Shown here piece after piece: positions 11,138-21,249 of a stretch of 64,000 nucleotides of DNA. This DNA is from Gracilariopsis chorda. Lineage: Eukaryota; Rhodophyta; Florideophyceae; Gracilariales; Gracilariaceae. Positions within the stretch are counted from its first letter, which is position 1. Each line of letters begins with the position of its first letter. Made by a program: the position numbers and the translations under genes. Where the stretch lies: contig NBIV01000011.1 in the NCBI GenBank assembly GCA_003194525.1, forward strand, positions 124,001 through 188,000. The letters run 5' to 3'. The notes under the pieces were generated by a model. That model made no database searches. It was given only the letters and a program-made list of their open reading frames with translations, and had not been told where the DNA came from.

Positions 11138-12300
11138 TAAGAGACGAGACACATAAACGCTCCACATTGCTCCTTGTCGCAAACTCTTCTATTATGTAAC
11201 CCTTTACCCGTGCATTCGAGCGTATCACCCGTGCTCAAGCATGGGCGCCAAGATATCTGCAAGCACCGAGAAAAATACTTGTTCGTCGCGGCTCTCTGCC
11301 GTGCTCCGGCGGCGCGCAATGGTTTCGCCAACCGCCAAGATCAGCTCCAAAGAGCGTCATAAACATGTGCAAATCATGTGACGCCACCTCCGGGGGGTGG
11401 GCGGGTGTGTAACCCTTTTGGCGACTACCAGCGCGCGCGGCGTGTGCGCGCTCGCGAACGCGAGGGGGGGGGGGGGGTGGGGGTCTTGCCCGTTCCTCTG
11501 GTGCACAAACGCACAAACTCATGGCGGTTGAGCAATGCTCCATACACGGTGGTCTGTGTGGCGTCGACTGACGCGGTTAACGGTCCGACACCAAATGGTC
11601 AAAAAAGGCGCCTAAAAATTAAAGCGAAAAATAATACGCGCCGCTTGATGACTGTTGGCGCTTGCGGTTGAATGGACATAACCATTGTACGTGACGAATG
11701 GCAATAAAGCAGCGCCACCAACAGTACAGTACCACCACAGTACCTGCACCGACCTCAACAGTAGCGCGCTGCGCAGCGGTGGGCTTGCCGCGAGCCCAGA
11801 AAACGCGGAGAAAAGCAGCTCGTAGATAAGCTGGGAGCCAATGCCTCCACACCTATAACAAAATGAAAACGGTATGTTTAGATATGCCAGACGCGGATGA
11901 AAAGGCGACGCCCCGGCTCCACGCACATGCAGCGTGCACAAGAAGCGCATCATTGGTGAGACTCTGCGCGGAGATGAGCGCGAGATAAACTACGCCGTCC
12001 CCCATCCCGCCAACCGCAACCTCCATCACGCACAGCCACGCGTGCCGCACGCGCTGTGTCGTCACGGCGGACGCCAGAGCTACACGCACAGCGAGCGGCG
12101 CTCTGCCGCACGCAGCGAGCGCAGCTCCGCGCGCCACGCGCTACTGCCACCACCACCACCACCCACACAGCGCTCCAACTCCTCCAGCTGCACTCCCCAC
12201 CCCGCCGTCGCCCTGTTCCCACCCGCCGCCAGTGCGACACACCCCTCCCCCCCCCCCCCCCCCCCTCATCCAATATTAGGTCGCCTCCTCGCTCGCACCA

Positions 12301-12660
12301 TACATGCACACTATCTCCTCAACTGCCCCTCTCTCCCTTTCATAACTCCCTCCTTCCCACCTCTTGCATATCTACCTACCCTTCCAACTCCCCCCCGTCC
12401 CCGTCCCCCTCCCCCCCCCCCCCCCCCCCCTACCATTTCCCTCCCCTTATCTCCCACAATCACCCCCCCACCACCCCCCCTACCCCCCTCCATCCACCTC
12501 ACCTTCATCATCCTTCCACCGTCCACACACTTCATCCACCCTCTATCAACTCCCCAAATCCCACATACACATTCCCCTTTACCCCACCCTACATCTCATC
12601 CCCCCCCCCCCCACTCCAGCCCGTAATCGCCCTCTCCCTCTCCCTCCCTCTCCGCCGACC
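12301..12660. repeat. G-depleted C-rich tract upstream of the MYB gene
   Basis: By my count only 11 of 360 bases on the + strand are G. It includes C runs of about 20 (near 12411-12430) and 12 (12601-12612). The tract ends at the MYB start and may be its leader or promoter. The G-rich complement could form quadruplexes. Confidence 0.8.
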
Positions 12661-12672
12661 GTCTCCGACCAA

Positions 12673-14208
12673 ATGCTAAAGCCCTCTACTACGGAACTGC
12701 AGCTCCGCGAAGCTCGCAAGCGCATCGCCGCTCTAGAGCGAGAATTGCAATTGCTCCGAGCCACCACACCACCGCCGGACAACCCCCCCAAATCCGCATC
12801 GCCCACAGCGCACCCATCCGCCACCAATCAAAGGGCCACCATCATGACCCGTCGCGCCGCGGCCGCCGCAGCTGCCGCCGCAGCCGCTGCCGCCACCACT
12901 TCGGTCGTGTCACCCACCACATCGGCATCACCTTCCCCGTCGCCTTCACCCATGCTGTCGTCCTCCACCACCCCTCAATACTCGGAGTTGTCCTCGGTCG
13001 ATCCGAGTGAGCATGGCTCTTCTTCCAACGCCCCTATCGCCTCTCATACCCAACCGATTTGCGCATCCAAGGCGCAACAACCTTCTGAAACCAAATCTGT
13101 TCTCTCTACTGAAACGAATCAAGTTTCTCATTGCTCAAAGCGTGAAACCAACCTAACCTCTCACTATAATAAGTCGTGCACCGATGCCCCACCTGCATCG
13201 TGTGCACATCCGTCTAACAACAAAACCGCTACCGCAGCCACCACCACCAATCACTCCACCACTTGCAACAGCCACAGCACCAATCATACCGCGTCACATG
13301 CACGCACCAACAGCACGGTGAACAACAAAAGCACCAACAAGAGCGCCGCTGTCCCACGTCGCAGGCCGCCACCTTTGCCCGTTGTGAAGACCACCTGCAC
13401 CAAGAAGGAAAAAGTTCACCTCGTCGCCAAGTGCACTGAACCCCGCCCCGGACAGACGCGATACTGGACCGAGGAGGAGCACGAACGATTTCTGGAAGCC
13501 GTTGCTGAATACGGTGAAAAGGCGTACGTCGCCATCTCCAACTACGTGGAAACGCGTACTCCAAAGCAGGTACGCACGCACGCCCAAAAGTTTCAGATGA
13601 AGATGGCGCGATTGGCCCGACAGTGCATCGAGGCTGGACAGCCCATCCATATGCCGGCTGGCATGAGGCCCGTCATTGAGATGGAAGTAGGCAACAAGTC
13701 TACCATTGTGACCATCACGGCGGACCAAACCATCAAGCTGGCCAGCAAGTGCGCCACGGACATTTCTGAGATCGATCCCAACATTGTGAGCGCGCTGTCG
13801 GCGTCGCAGTCACAGTACCAGTCGCAGGTGAAGAAACGCGCAGCCCTGAGCGCGGCGCGCGAAACCAAAACCGTCAAGGGTGAGGACGCGCTGATCAAAC
13901 AGTCGTCCACAGTGACGGAGGAGAACATCTCGTCATTGACGGACCCGTATCTGCACTACATCGGGACGGGTACTGATGGCAAGGACGAAATGGAGATCGA
14001 GAACACGTTTGCGGCCGAATTGACGCAGACGTTGCAGGAGTCTCAGGAAAAAGAAGGGGCTAAAGAAGGGGGGGAGTATCTGATGTCGGAAGGCTCTTCG
14101 GACGAGGCGGACAGCTCTGGAGCTGGTGAAGATGAACTGGAAGATCTGGACAAGCTGGAGGATGGCGACTTGGCGCTGGCGTCATTCTCCAACATGGACC
14201 TGGTGTGA
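12673..14208 (+). CDS. MYB-related transcription factor, SHAQKYF-type single repeat
   Basis: This is a nuclear DNA-binding protein of 511 residues. The single MYB repeat (about 262-312) begins with TRYWTEEEHERFLEAV and ends RTPKQVRTHAQKFQ, the red-algal version of the plant SHAQKYF helix that reads GATA-type boxes in clock and stress genes. Upstream are a short leucine-rich helix (ELQLREARKRIAALERELQLL region, residues 6-27) that could dimerise, a polyalanine run of 13, and a Ser/Thr-rich low-complexity stretch. The C terminus is very acidic (EDELEDLDKLEDGD) and could activate transcription. I chose the ATG at 12673, because the open frame further upstream is only the G-poor C tract. The target genes cannot be inferred. 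Confidence 0.85.
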   Translation: MLKPSTTELQLREARKRIAALERELQLLRATTPPPDNPPKSASPTAHPSATNQRATIMTRRAAAAAAAAAAAAATTSVVSPTTSASPSPSPSPMLSSSTTPQYSELSSVDPSEHGSSSNAPIASHTQPICASKAQQPSETKSVLSTETNQVSHCSKRETNLTSHYNKSCTDAPPASCAHPSNNKTATAATTTNHSTTCNSHSTNHTASHARTNSTVNNKSTNKSAAVPRRRPPPLPVVKTTCTKKEKVHLVAKCTEPRPGQTRYWTEEEHERFLEAVAEYGEKAYVAISNYVETRTPKQVRTHAQKFQMKMARLARQCIEAGQPIHMPAGMRPVIEMEVGNKSTIVTITADQTIKLASKCATDISEIDPNIVSALSASQSQYQSQVKKRAALSAARETKTVKGEDALIKQSSTVTEENISSLTDPYLHYIGTGTDGKDEMEIENTFAAELTQTLQESQEKEGAKEGGEYLMSEGSSDEADSSGAGEDELEDLDKLEDGDLALASFSNMDLV

Positions 14209-15217
14209 TGATGAGGAGATGGTGAGCGACGCAGCTGAGGTGAGAGATTGGTTGGTTTTTCTTTTTTCCCCATTTTCTTGGTGTGTGTTTTGTCACAAAG
14301 TTGTGTGTGTGTGCTTCTATTTGTTTTTCATTTTTTTGTTTGCCCAATGAGTTTTGTTGTGTTCTTTTTTGTTGCTGATGTTACTATTTTTTTGAATTGT
14401 GTTTGATATACGTGATTTGGCAGTGTGCGTGCGTGTTTTGTGTGCTATTCTGTTTGTTGTTATTTTTGTTTGTGAGTAATGTTCTTCTTTTTGGTGTGGA
14501 CTGTTTGGCATTCCCAGTCTAATGGCGCGCAAAGTAAAAAAGTGTCACCTCTATTGTGTTGTCTTTGCTTTCTGCTCTTGATTTGCGTGGAAGAAGTGTG
14601 CACTCGTGGGGGGGGGGGGGGGGGGCAGGGGGGTGTTGGGTGGAGGGAGTGATGAGGAGGACATGTATCTAGGGTGGATAGGATGGATTGTTTGAGGGGT
14701 GCGAAAATGCTCGCAGCGGGCAGCGGAGCCGCGCGGGTGCGCTGTGGAAGGCGTGTAAGGTACCCAATATCAACCTGGCGCGGTGCAACGCTTCGTTGTT
14801 GTTTTGGACGAGTCGTGCGTTGTGACAGTGGCCGGGAGAAAGACGCTGCACCCCGTGCGCAGTTCTGCGACCGCCGCTTCAGTCTCGAGAGGTGCGGAAA
14901 GGCTTTATCGTGATGCGGTCGTGTCGGGCGTGTCAAAATTGAGACGGCGGTTGGCCACTTGGTTCAAGTTGAACGCGACGGCGGAGAGTGACAACTTGTA
15001 GCGGGTCCGCCTGACGGACAGGGGTCTCACTTGCGCTGTTACAAGTGCGCTCTCGAGAGATGGCGGTGGCGTATTCACTTATACCGCTCCGCCTCCGCAG
15101 TTGTTCCATACAGCTGCGCTCAAACGGCGCTTCCCCGCATGCCCCCATGCGAAGCGGCGCACCAGCGCGACAAAAAGCACAAAAAATAACAAGTGAAACG
15201 ACCTTTTTATTGAAACC
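14209..15217. other. Convergent intergenic region, MYB / adenylosuccinate lyase
   Basis: A 1-kb stretch between two 3' ends. The first 350 bp are T/G-rich and look like a MYB 3' UTR. A run of about 20 G lies at 14609-14630. No gene is recognised. Confidence 0.5.
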
Positions 15218-16849
15218 TCAGATACGCACATCGCCGGAGAAGTCGCCTTGTAAAATGCGCTCCCGTTCCTGCAACGCCGGCCGTACGTGTTCGCCAAGAA
15301 AGTCGTCCACCTGTTGGGGCGCGCGTCCAACAAACAGCGCCGGTTCACAAAGTTCCTCAAGTCGGTCGCGAACGGAGGAGAATAACTCGTCTTGCGCAAT
15401 TCGCTGGAGAAGGTCGTTAGGCGCACCTTCTTCCTTGACGCGCGCGCCAGCACGCATGGCATGTACGCGAATGGCCTCGTGCAGCTGTTGCCGGTCACCG
15501 CCGGCCTGAACCGCCGCCATCAGAATGGACTCGGTGGCAATGAATGGAAGCTCCTGCAACAAGTGCTTGTCAATAATTTTTGGGTACACGACCAGCGCGG
15601 ATGACACGTTGAGCACGAGCTGCAAAATCGCGTCGCACGTAAGGAACGCCTCGGACACGCTGAGACGACGATTGGCCGAATCGTCCAAAGTGCGCTCCAG
15701 CCACTGCGTGGAGGCGGTTTCAGCAGGGTTTAGCACCAAACTTTGTAGAAACCTAGCGAGAGCATTGATGCGCTCACAACGCATTGGGTTTCGCTTATAC
15801 GGCATTGCACTTGACCCGATCTGATGTTTGGCAAACGGCTCCTCCACCTCCTTCATATGTTGTAACAATCGAATGTCATTCGCCATCTTGGCCGCACTCT
15901 GACCCACGCCCGCCAACGCGCTCAGCACGAAGAAGTCCTGTTTGCGCGAGTACGTTTGCCCGGTAATAGGCCACGTTTGTTCAAAGCCCATACGTTGAGC
16001 CACCAGTGCTTCCAACTTCTTCACTTTTTCATGGTCGCCGTCAAACAGGCCGAGGAACGATGCCTGCGTACCTGTGGTTCCTTTGACGCCTCGTAGTCGC
16101 ACTGTACGTCGTACATGTTCCAGATTATGTGCATCGAACAGAAAGTCTTGTAACCACAGTGCGGCGCGTTTTCCCACCGTGGTCGGCTGTGCTGGCTGCA
16201 AGTGTGTGAAGGCTAGGGTTGGAAGATCACGATATCGTTGCGCAAAGTGAGCTAAATTAGAAACGCAGCGCCACACGGCCGGGATGAGCAGGTCCAGAGC
16301 GTGGCACGCCTGCATCACTTCAGAGTTATCAGTGACGAAACACGAAGTGGCACCCAGATGAATAACGGGCCGTGCAAGCGGTACCTGATCACCCAGAGCG
16401 TGAACGTGCGCCATGACGTCGTGACGAAGCTTGGCCTCGTAACGCTTCGCAAGTTGCATATCGACGTCGGGCGCATTCTCCAAAGCGTGCACCTGTTCCT
16501 GCGTCACCTGCAGCCCGAGCTGATGCTCGGCCCAGGCCAGGGCCGCCCACAACTTGCGCCACAGTCGAAAGCGCGCTACGTCGGAAAAGTTCTCGCGCAT
16601 GGGGGCGGAAGCATAACGCGTGGAGAGCGGGGAGACATAGTTGAGAGCAGGCTGCTGAGCAGACGAGGGCGATGAGACGTCAACGTTGTCCGCGGTCTTG
16701 GACGCATCGGTGGCCGTCATGAGGACGGAACGTTTGTGAAGGCGAGGGTGAAGCGGAAGGAGTGTTGCGGTGCGGGAGGTTGTGCAGGGGGTGCACGCCA
16801 CACGGAGGGGGAGGCCGATGAAGGGGGTAACGATGAAGGCGGATTCCAT
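15218..16849 (-). CDS. ADSL: Adenylosuccinate lyase
   Basis: The enzyme releases fumarate from SAICAR and from adenylosuccinate in purine biosynthesis. The 543-residue product belongs to the fumarase/aspartase superfamily. The signature GSSAMPYKRNPMRCERI carries the flexible catalytic-serine loop. GATSCFVTDNSEV, AFTHLQPAQPTTVGKRA and GVKGTTGTQASFL mark the other active-site strands. I place the start at the ATG at 16849, giving MESAFIVTPF and an Arg/Ser/Thr-rich leader of about 43 residues that looks like a transit peptide. The next ATG (16720, MTATDAS) would give a cytosolic form, so dual targeting is possible. Plant purine synthesis is largely plastidial, which fits. The frame stays open upstream to 17209, but that part is the divergent promoter. 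Confidence 0.93.
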   Translation of the reverse strand: MESAFIVTPFIGLPLRVACTPCTTSRTATLLPLHPRLHKRSVLMTATDASKTADNVDVSSPSSAQQPALNYVSPLSTRYASAPMRENFSDVARFRLWRKLWAALAWAEHQLGLQVTQEQVHALENAPDVDMQLAKRYEAKLRHDVMAHVHALGDQVPLARPVIHLGATSCFVTDNSEVMQACHALDLLIPAVWRCVSNLAHFAQRYRDLPTLAFTHLQPAQPTTVGKRAALWLQDFLFDAHNLEHVRRTVRLRGVKGTTGTQASFLGLFDGDHEKVKKLEALVAQRMGFEQTWPITGQTYSRKQDFFVLSALAGVGQSAAKMANDIRLLQHMKEVEEPFAKHQIGSSAMPYKRNPMRCERINALARFLQSLVLNPAETASTQWLERTLDDSANRRLSVSEAFLTCDAILQLVLNVSSALVVYPKIIDKHLLQELPFIATESILMAAVQAGGDRQQLHEAIRVHAMRAGARVKEEGAPNDLLQRIAQDELFSSVRDRLEELCEPALFVGRAPQQVDDFLGEHVRPALQERERILQGDFSGDVRI

Positions 16850-17345
16850 TCGCGCAGTGGGGTACGGCGCCCGACGGCGGAGGAGTGCGCGCGGAGATCG
16901 ACCGAGATGGATAGGCGTGTATGGCGCCGCGTGGCAGCGCAATGACTGAACATATTCGCCGTACAGCGCACTGCATCTTTTCACATTTTTTTTCTTCACG
17001 CTCGTTTGGAAGGTGGCTGGCGCCCACGACGTACCAGGGGTACTGTACAGCACACCGCGGCCTCCAAGACTCCGCACTCTCACTAAGATATGTACCCACC
17101 CGCGCCACCCACTGCCACTACCGTTGGTACATACCAACGGTGCCACCACCACCCCTCCCCCCAAGCTGCTCATTCGCAGTTCTCCTATCCTCACCCCATA
17201 AAAGTCCACCTCACCACCGTCGCTTCCTTCTTCTCCTCAACATCCGAACTCCACCCCCTTCCCGGCTTCTTTCCTGTCAACCCAACTCCGTACTGCCTCT
17301 CCCTCCTCTGTTCACCCCCCGGCCCAGCACCCGTTCCGAGCCACG
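16850..17345. promoter_or_regulatory. Divergent promoter region, ADSL / CCDC6-like
   Basis: This 496-bp shared upstream region holds a perfect inverted repeat at 17120-17141 (ACCGTTGGTA, two bases, TACCAACGGT) and a GTACC-GGGGTACTGTAC element at 17031-17048. The CCDC6-like side ends in a long C/T-rich leader. Confidence 0.55.
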
Positions 17346-17960
17346 ATGAGCGACCACAACGAACCCCAGCCCTTCTCCTCCGAGCAGAGCCAGATCCGCG
17401 ACCTGCGTCGCCAGCTCTCCTCCTTGAAGCTCGACTTGGCGCGCGAGAAGCAGCGTCGACAGGCCGCCGAAGAGCACGTCCGCGAGGTACGTCGCGAGTC
17501 CACCCTCAATCAAATCCGCATCGAAGAGGAGGAAGAAATGATTTCCAACAAGCTTATGAAGCGTCTCTCTGAGCTCAAGCAGGAGAAGGAACAGATTGCC
17601 CGCGCCTCGGAGAGCGATTCAGAGTGGGTCACCAACTCGCTCAGTCAACGTTTAGAGGAGCTTCAACGCCAGAAACACCGCATCATAGCCGCCGCAGAGG
17701 AGGAGAACGAGTACATTGTCAACCGTCTTAACAAAGAGCTTGAGGCCCTTCGTCACGAAAAGCAAGAACTGCAAAGGAAGGTACAACGCCTTTCTAGGTC
17801 TACTACTCCTGGCGCTCTCACTCCTACGTCATCTCCTGCACTAAGTTTGCGCTCTGCGGATGGTTCGCTGTCGCGGAATGGTTCTTATCGACTTTCCTCG
17901 GCTGCGCCCTTTCCATCTGCCCCCCTGCACCAACCCTCGAGCGCTTCGCAATCGCAATAA
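17346..17960 (+). CDS. CCDC6-like coiled-coil protein (DUF2046 family)
   Basis: The 204-residue protein is almost wholly alpha-helical coiled coil from residue 12 to 150, followed by a Ser/Pro-rich tail. It shows the spaced repeat that marks CCDC6/DUF2046 proteins: EEEEEMISNKLMKRLSEL, then SEWVTNSLSQRLEELQRQK, then ENEYIVNRLNKELEALRHEK. Each has an N-x-L-x-(K/R)-x-(L/M) core after an acidic stretch. The animal protein is much longer and is linked to cytoskeleton and checkpoint signalling. The role in algae is unknown. The start is the first ATG after a C/T-rich leader. The gene is head to head with ADSL and tail to tail with SSF1. Confidence 0.65.
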   Translation: MSDHNEPQPFSSEQSQIRDLRRQLSSLKLDLAREKQRRQAAEEHVREVRRESTLNQIRIEEEEEMISNKLMKRLSELKQEKEQIARASESDSEWVTNSLSQRLEELQRQKHRIIAAAEEENEYIVNRLNKELEALRHEKQELQRKVQRLSRSTTPGALTPTSSPALSLRSADGSLSRNGSYRLSSAAPFPSAPLHQPSSASQSQ

Positions 17961-18203
17961 CACCTGCATCCGCCCCCTGTCTGCCTGCTGCCCTGTGGAG
18001 CATTCTCACATTCTACCATCAGTCAGAGCCTCGTGAAACCTCTCTATGCGTGCGCACTGCACAGACGAATATTACACAAATGCGTCGCACCGCGAATGCT
18101 ATCGGCGCTACTCTGTGACGCCGAATATTGCAAGTACCGTAATAACAATAAACATGTACCTTCAGTCAATTTACATCACTATCAAACGCTGCATCCTTCT
18201 GCA

Positions 18204-19376
18204 TCAAGGCTCCTCCTCTTCTTCCCCAACCTCCTCCTCATCGTCTGCTTCGTTTCCGGCATCCATCAGCTCCGTCGCCCCCTTCGCAGCGGCCTCCCCT
18301 GCAGCGGCCTCTGCTGCAAGCCGATTCTCAATGCTCCTTTTATGCCTATCTTTCTTCGCTCTTTTCTTGTCTTGTTTCCGTTTCACATTCGCCTCTTGTT
18401 CTTCGCGTCTCTTTCGCTTCAAGTGTTTTCTGGCCTGTATTCTCCTTTCGTCCTCCTTGGCTTCCTCCTTGCTTTTACTCACATATCGGTGATGCAGCAC
18501 CGCACCGTCACAGAGACCGCCTTGAATCTTGACCAGCTCTAGCTTTAGACGAGGCCCGACTTCCACCAGCTTAACGCGGCTTGAAGAGCCCTTCCTCACT
18601 TTCTGTACCTGCTGCGCGAGTTGGACGGTTGTTTCTGGGTTGTCTTCCATTTCGGAATCGGAACTGAATACGCCTGGCGCGCCGTCCATTAGTTCTGCGA
18701 CGTCTTCAAGATTGTTCATGTTTGGAATTCGCCGCTTGTTGACCATTTTGCGAACGGGTTTGGAGAGGCCTGCCTGCTGCACCTTGAGTGCATAATGTCG
18801 AATGTGCACGTGCCCGCTTTCAACATGCCTGTTGACCAGCATTACGCGTTTCAGGCTTGCCAGGCGTGCCGTATTGACGTCGATGGGCGGGAAGGAATGT
18901 CGAAAGGTCTCCGCCATCAACTTGACGTGAGCGGTGTGCTGCTTGAAGTTGTTGAGAACGAGCAGGGGGGGTTGTTCAAAATGCGCATCTTCCAGAGCCA
19001 GAGGTCGGCGCTGAACGGCGCGCACATCTGCAGAAAGCGTGTACTCCAAAATTCTGAAGGTGAGCGTGGGCCCTTGCGGAACGCGCGCAATTCTGAGATA
19101 CGGCGCGGTGGGCGTGGCTGAGAGAATCCAGAAGTGAGTGACGCCAATTTGAGTGGCGACAGAAACGTAATCGCGTATGCTGTTTGATCTCCGTTCCCTG
19201 AGGCGGCGTGCGGTGTGCGGCATCAAAGCGGTACGCAGGCACGGGACCAAGTCGCGGACGCCGGCCGATACATGGCCGCGGCGAAAGACGAAGCTTCGGG
19301 GAACGGAATCGGATGCGGGCGTGTCAAGCTTGTGAGTCCTCCTCTTCCGACGCTTTCCTCCGGCCTTTCGCGGCAT
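18204..19376 (-). CDS. SSF1: Brix-domain ribosome biogenesis factor SSF1/Peter Pan
   Basis: This nucleolar factor is needed for maturation of the large-subunit pre-rRNA. The 390-residue protein has a basic start (MPRKAGGKRRKRRTHK). The Brix domain follows (about 25-260), with SFVFRRGHVSAGVRDLV, the ISATPTAPYLRIARVPQGPTLTF segment and PPLLVLNNF. Its C terminus is strongly basic and acidic in blocks (RKHLKRKRREEQEANVKRKQ, then an EEEVGEEEEEP end), as in the family. An earlier GTG gives four extra residues without support, so I use the ATG. It is divergent from ARF1 and convergent with the CCDC6-like gene, 243 bp apart. Confidence 0.85.
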   Translation of the reverse strand: MPRKAGGKRRKRRTHKLDTPASDSVPRSFVFRRGHVSAGVRDLVPCLRTALMPHTARRLRERRSNSIRDYVSVATQIGVTHFWILSATPTAPYLRIARVPQGPTLTFRILEYTLSADVRAVQRRPLALEDAHFEQPPLLVLNNFKQHTAHVKLMAETFRHSFPPIDVNTARLASLKRVMLVNRHVESGHVHIRHYALKVQQAGLSKPVRKMVNKRRIPNMNNLEDVAELMDGAPGVFSSDSEMEDNPETTVQLAQQVQKVRKGSSSRVKLVEVGPRLKLELVKIQGGLCDGAVLHHRYVSKSKEEAKEDERRIQARKHLKRKRREEQEANVKRKQDKKRAKKDRHKRSIENRLAAEAAAGEAAAKGATELMDAGNEADDEEEVGEEEEEP

Positions 19377-19848
19377 TTTCGGGGGATGCACGCGCTCTCC
19401 ACAGCAGGAGGCTGCGGCTTGGCGGGTGGGGGGAGGACGGCTTCGGGGGGGAGGACGGCTTCGCGGGGGAGGACGGCTTCGGGGGGGGGGGCGGCCGGCG
19501 CGCCACCGCCGTTGGCCCTTCGTGACACGGACTCGTTGCGAATTGTGCTCTGCTACTGGCTGACAGCGTGCTTACAGCTCCAATGCGCGCCCTTTTGGCG
19601 TTGTCCACGTGGCACTCAAAGGGCTCAATTACACCAACCCCCAAGCGCAGCGCCCGCCACAACAAGGCAAACCACATTCCATTCTCAAAATCGCTCCAGA
19701 ATGAACGCGCTGCTTTCCCCCCCCTGTTGTCGCTCGTTCAACTCCACCAACTCCCTCGTGTCTGTCTCCCCTTCTTCACTCCCCGCCTGTGCTTCTCGCT
19801 CCGTTTCCGCCGCTTTCGTACTCTCCCTCAGTTGTGCAGCCCTCAAAC
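19377..19848. promoter_or_regulatory. Divergent region SSF1 / ARF1 with an 18-bp tandem repeat
   Basis: This 472-bp region between diverging starts contains three near-exact tandem copies of an 18-bp unit, GGGGAGGACGGCTTCGGG, at about 19430-19490. The ARF1 side is C/T-rich up to the ATG. Confidence 0.6.
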
Positions 19849-20488
<640 letters not shown>

Positions 20489-20857
20489 ATAACTATCTCA
20501 CTGCAATCCCACCTTGGTTTGCTACGTCTGTCTGTCATACACCCATTTTATATGCCAATCCATCCCCCCCTCGTTTCCGCGCTTTCCAGCTCGCACTAGT
20601 TTCGTTTATTCCCCTCTGACAATGACCCGACTACCACGCCGATATCATTATCAAGGTGAAGTCTTAATAGAACCCACGTCGTTGTAGAATGCAATCGTCA
20701 TTGCAACTAACAGTGTAAACTTACCGCAAGTTATCTAACGTCTGCACTTTGCTCTGTGTTAAAACCTGCCTGCAGGCGTATAACTCGTACCGATCGCATT
20801 TCTATCCACTTTCTTCCATTTGGCTTTTCGTCTGCACCCGTTCTTCCAATACAATAT

Positions 20858-20880
20858 ACGGATCACACTCTGTGATCCGT
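20858..20880. repeat. Perfect 10-bp hairpin with 3-nt loop
   Basis: ACGGATCACA, loop CTC, TGTGATCCGT, about 370 bp downstream of the ARF1 stop. Confidence 0.8.
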
Positions 20881-21249
20881 GTAGAGAGCTTCCTTTCGGT
20901 TAGTGATACCGTTCAGCTCTTCTAGTCTTTGCTGTGTGGCTTGTGGTAGATGCTCGGAATAGTTCCCTTCTCCCGTGTGACCCCTGAAATATTCAACATC
21001 GACGAGGCGGCATACACCCAAAGAGAGCGACGACGGTACTCTCAACCCCAATGTTCGTCATGAATTCAGTGCCTGACCTCTCCTTGTGATTGTATAATAT
21101 GCAGACCCCTTACGAAATACGATATTGCCATTCCAACAACTCATATCATGAGGATGAACGTACAAAGCGTTCGTTGTCAGTCGATCAAACTGTGATTCGT
21201 CTTTATATCTGTAGCTGTTCGCCGATATGTCGGTTGCATTTCAGCTAAA

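Larger units (their letters stand above)
7755..12672. other. Gene-free stretch with simple repeats and palindromes
   Basis: About 4.9 kb without a supported gene. It holds several GTACC/GGTA-type motifs (7841, 8165), a perfect 16-bp palindrome at 8153-8168 and a near-palindrome with a second copy of one arm (8837-8966). It also holds a (GGCGA)6 array and TTG and GA microsatellites. The last 360 bp upstream of the MYB gene are almost free of G. The frames are open only because of low complexity and show no family resemblance. Confidence 0.6.

Noticed and set aside
11934-12626. Proline-rich ORF of 230 codons on the + strand.
   Set aside because: Low-complexity translation of the same C-rich tract, with an equally long ORF in a second frame.
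12364-12672. Open frame joined to the front of the MYB gene.
   Set aside because: It is only the G-poor C tract, which lacks stops because of its composition. The ATG at 12673 starts normal coding sequence.
16850-17209. Longer N terminus of adenylosuccinate lyase up to 17209.
   Set aside because: It would cover the divergent promoter and the palindrome and has no leader character. The ATG at 16849 gives a proper leader.
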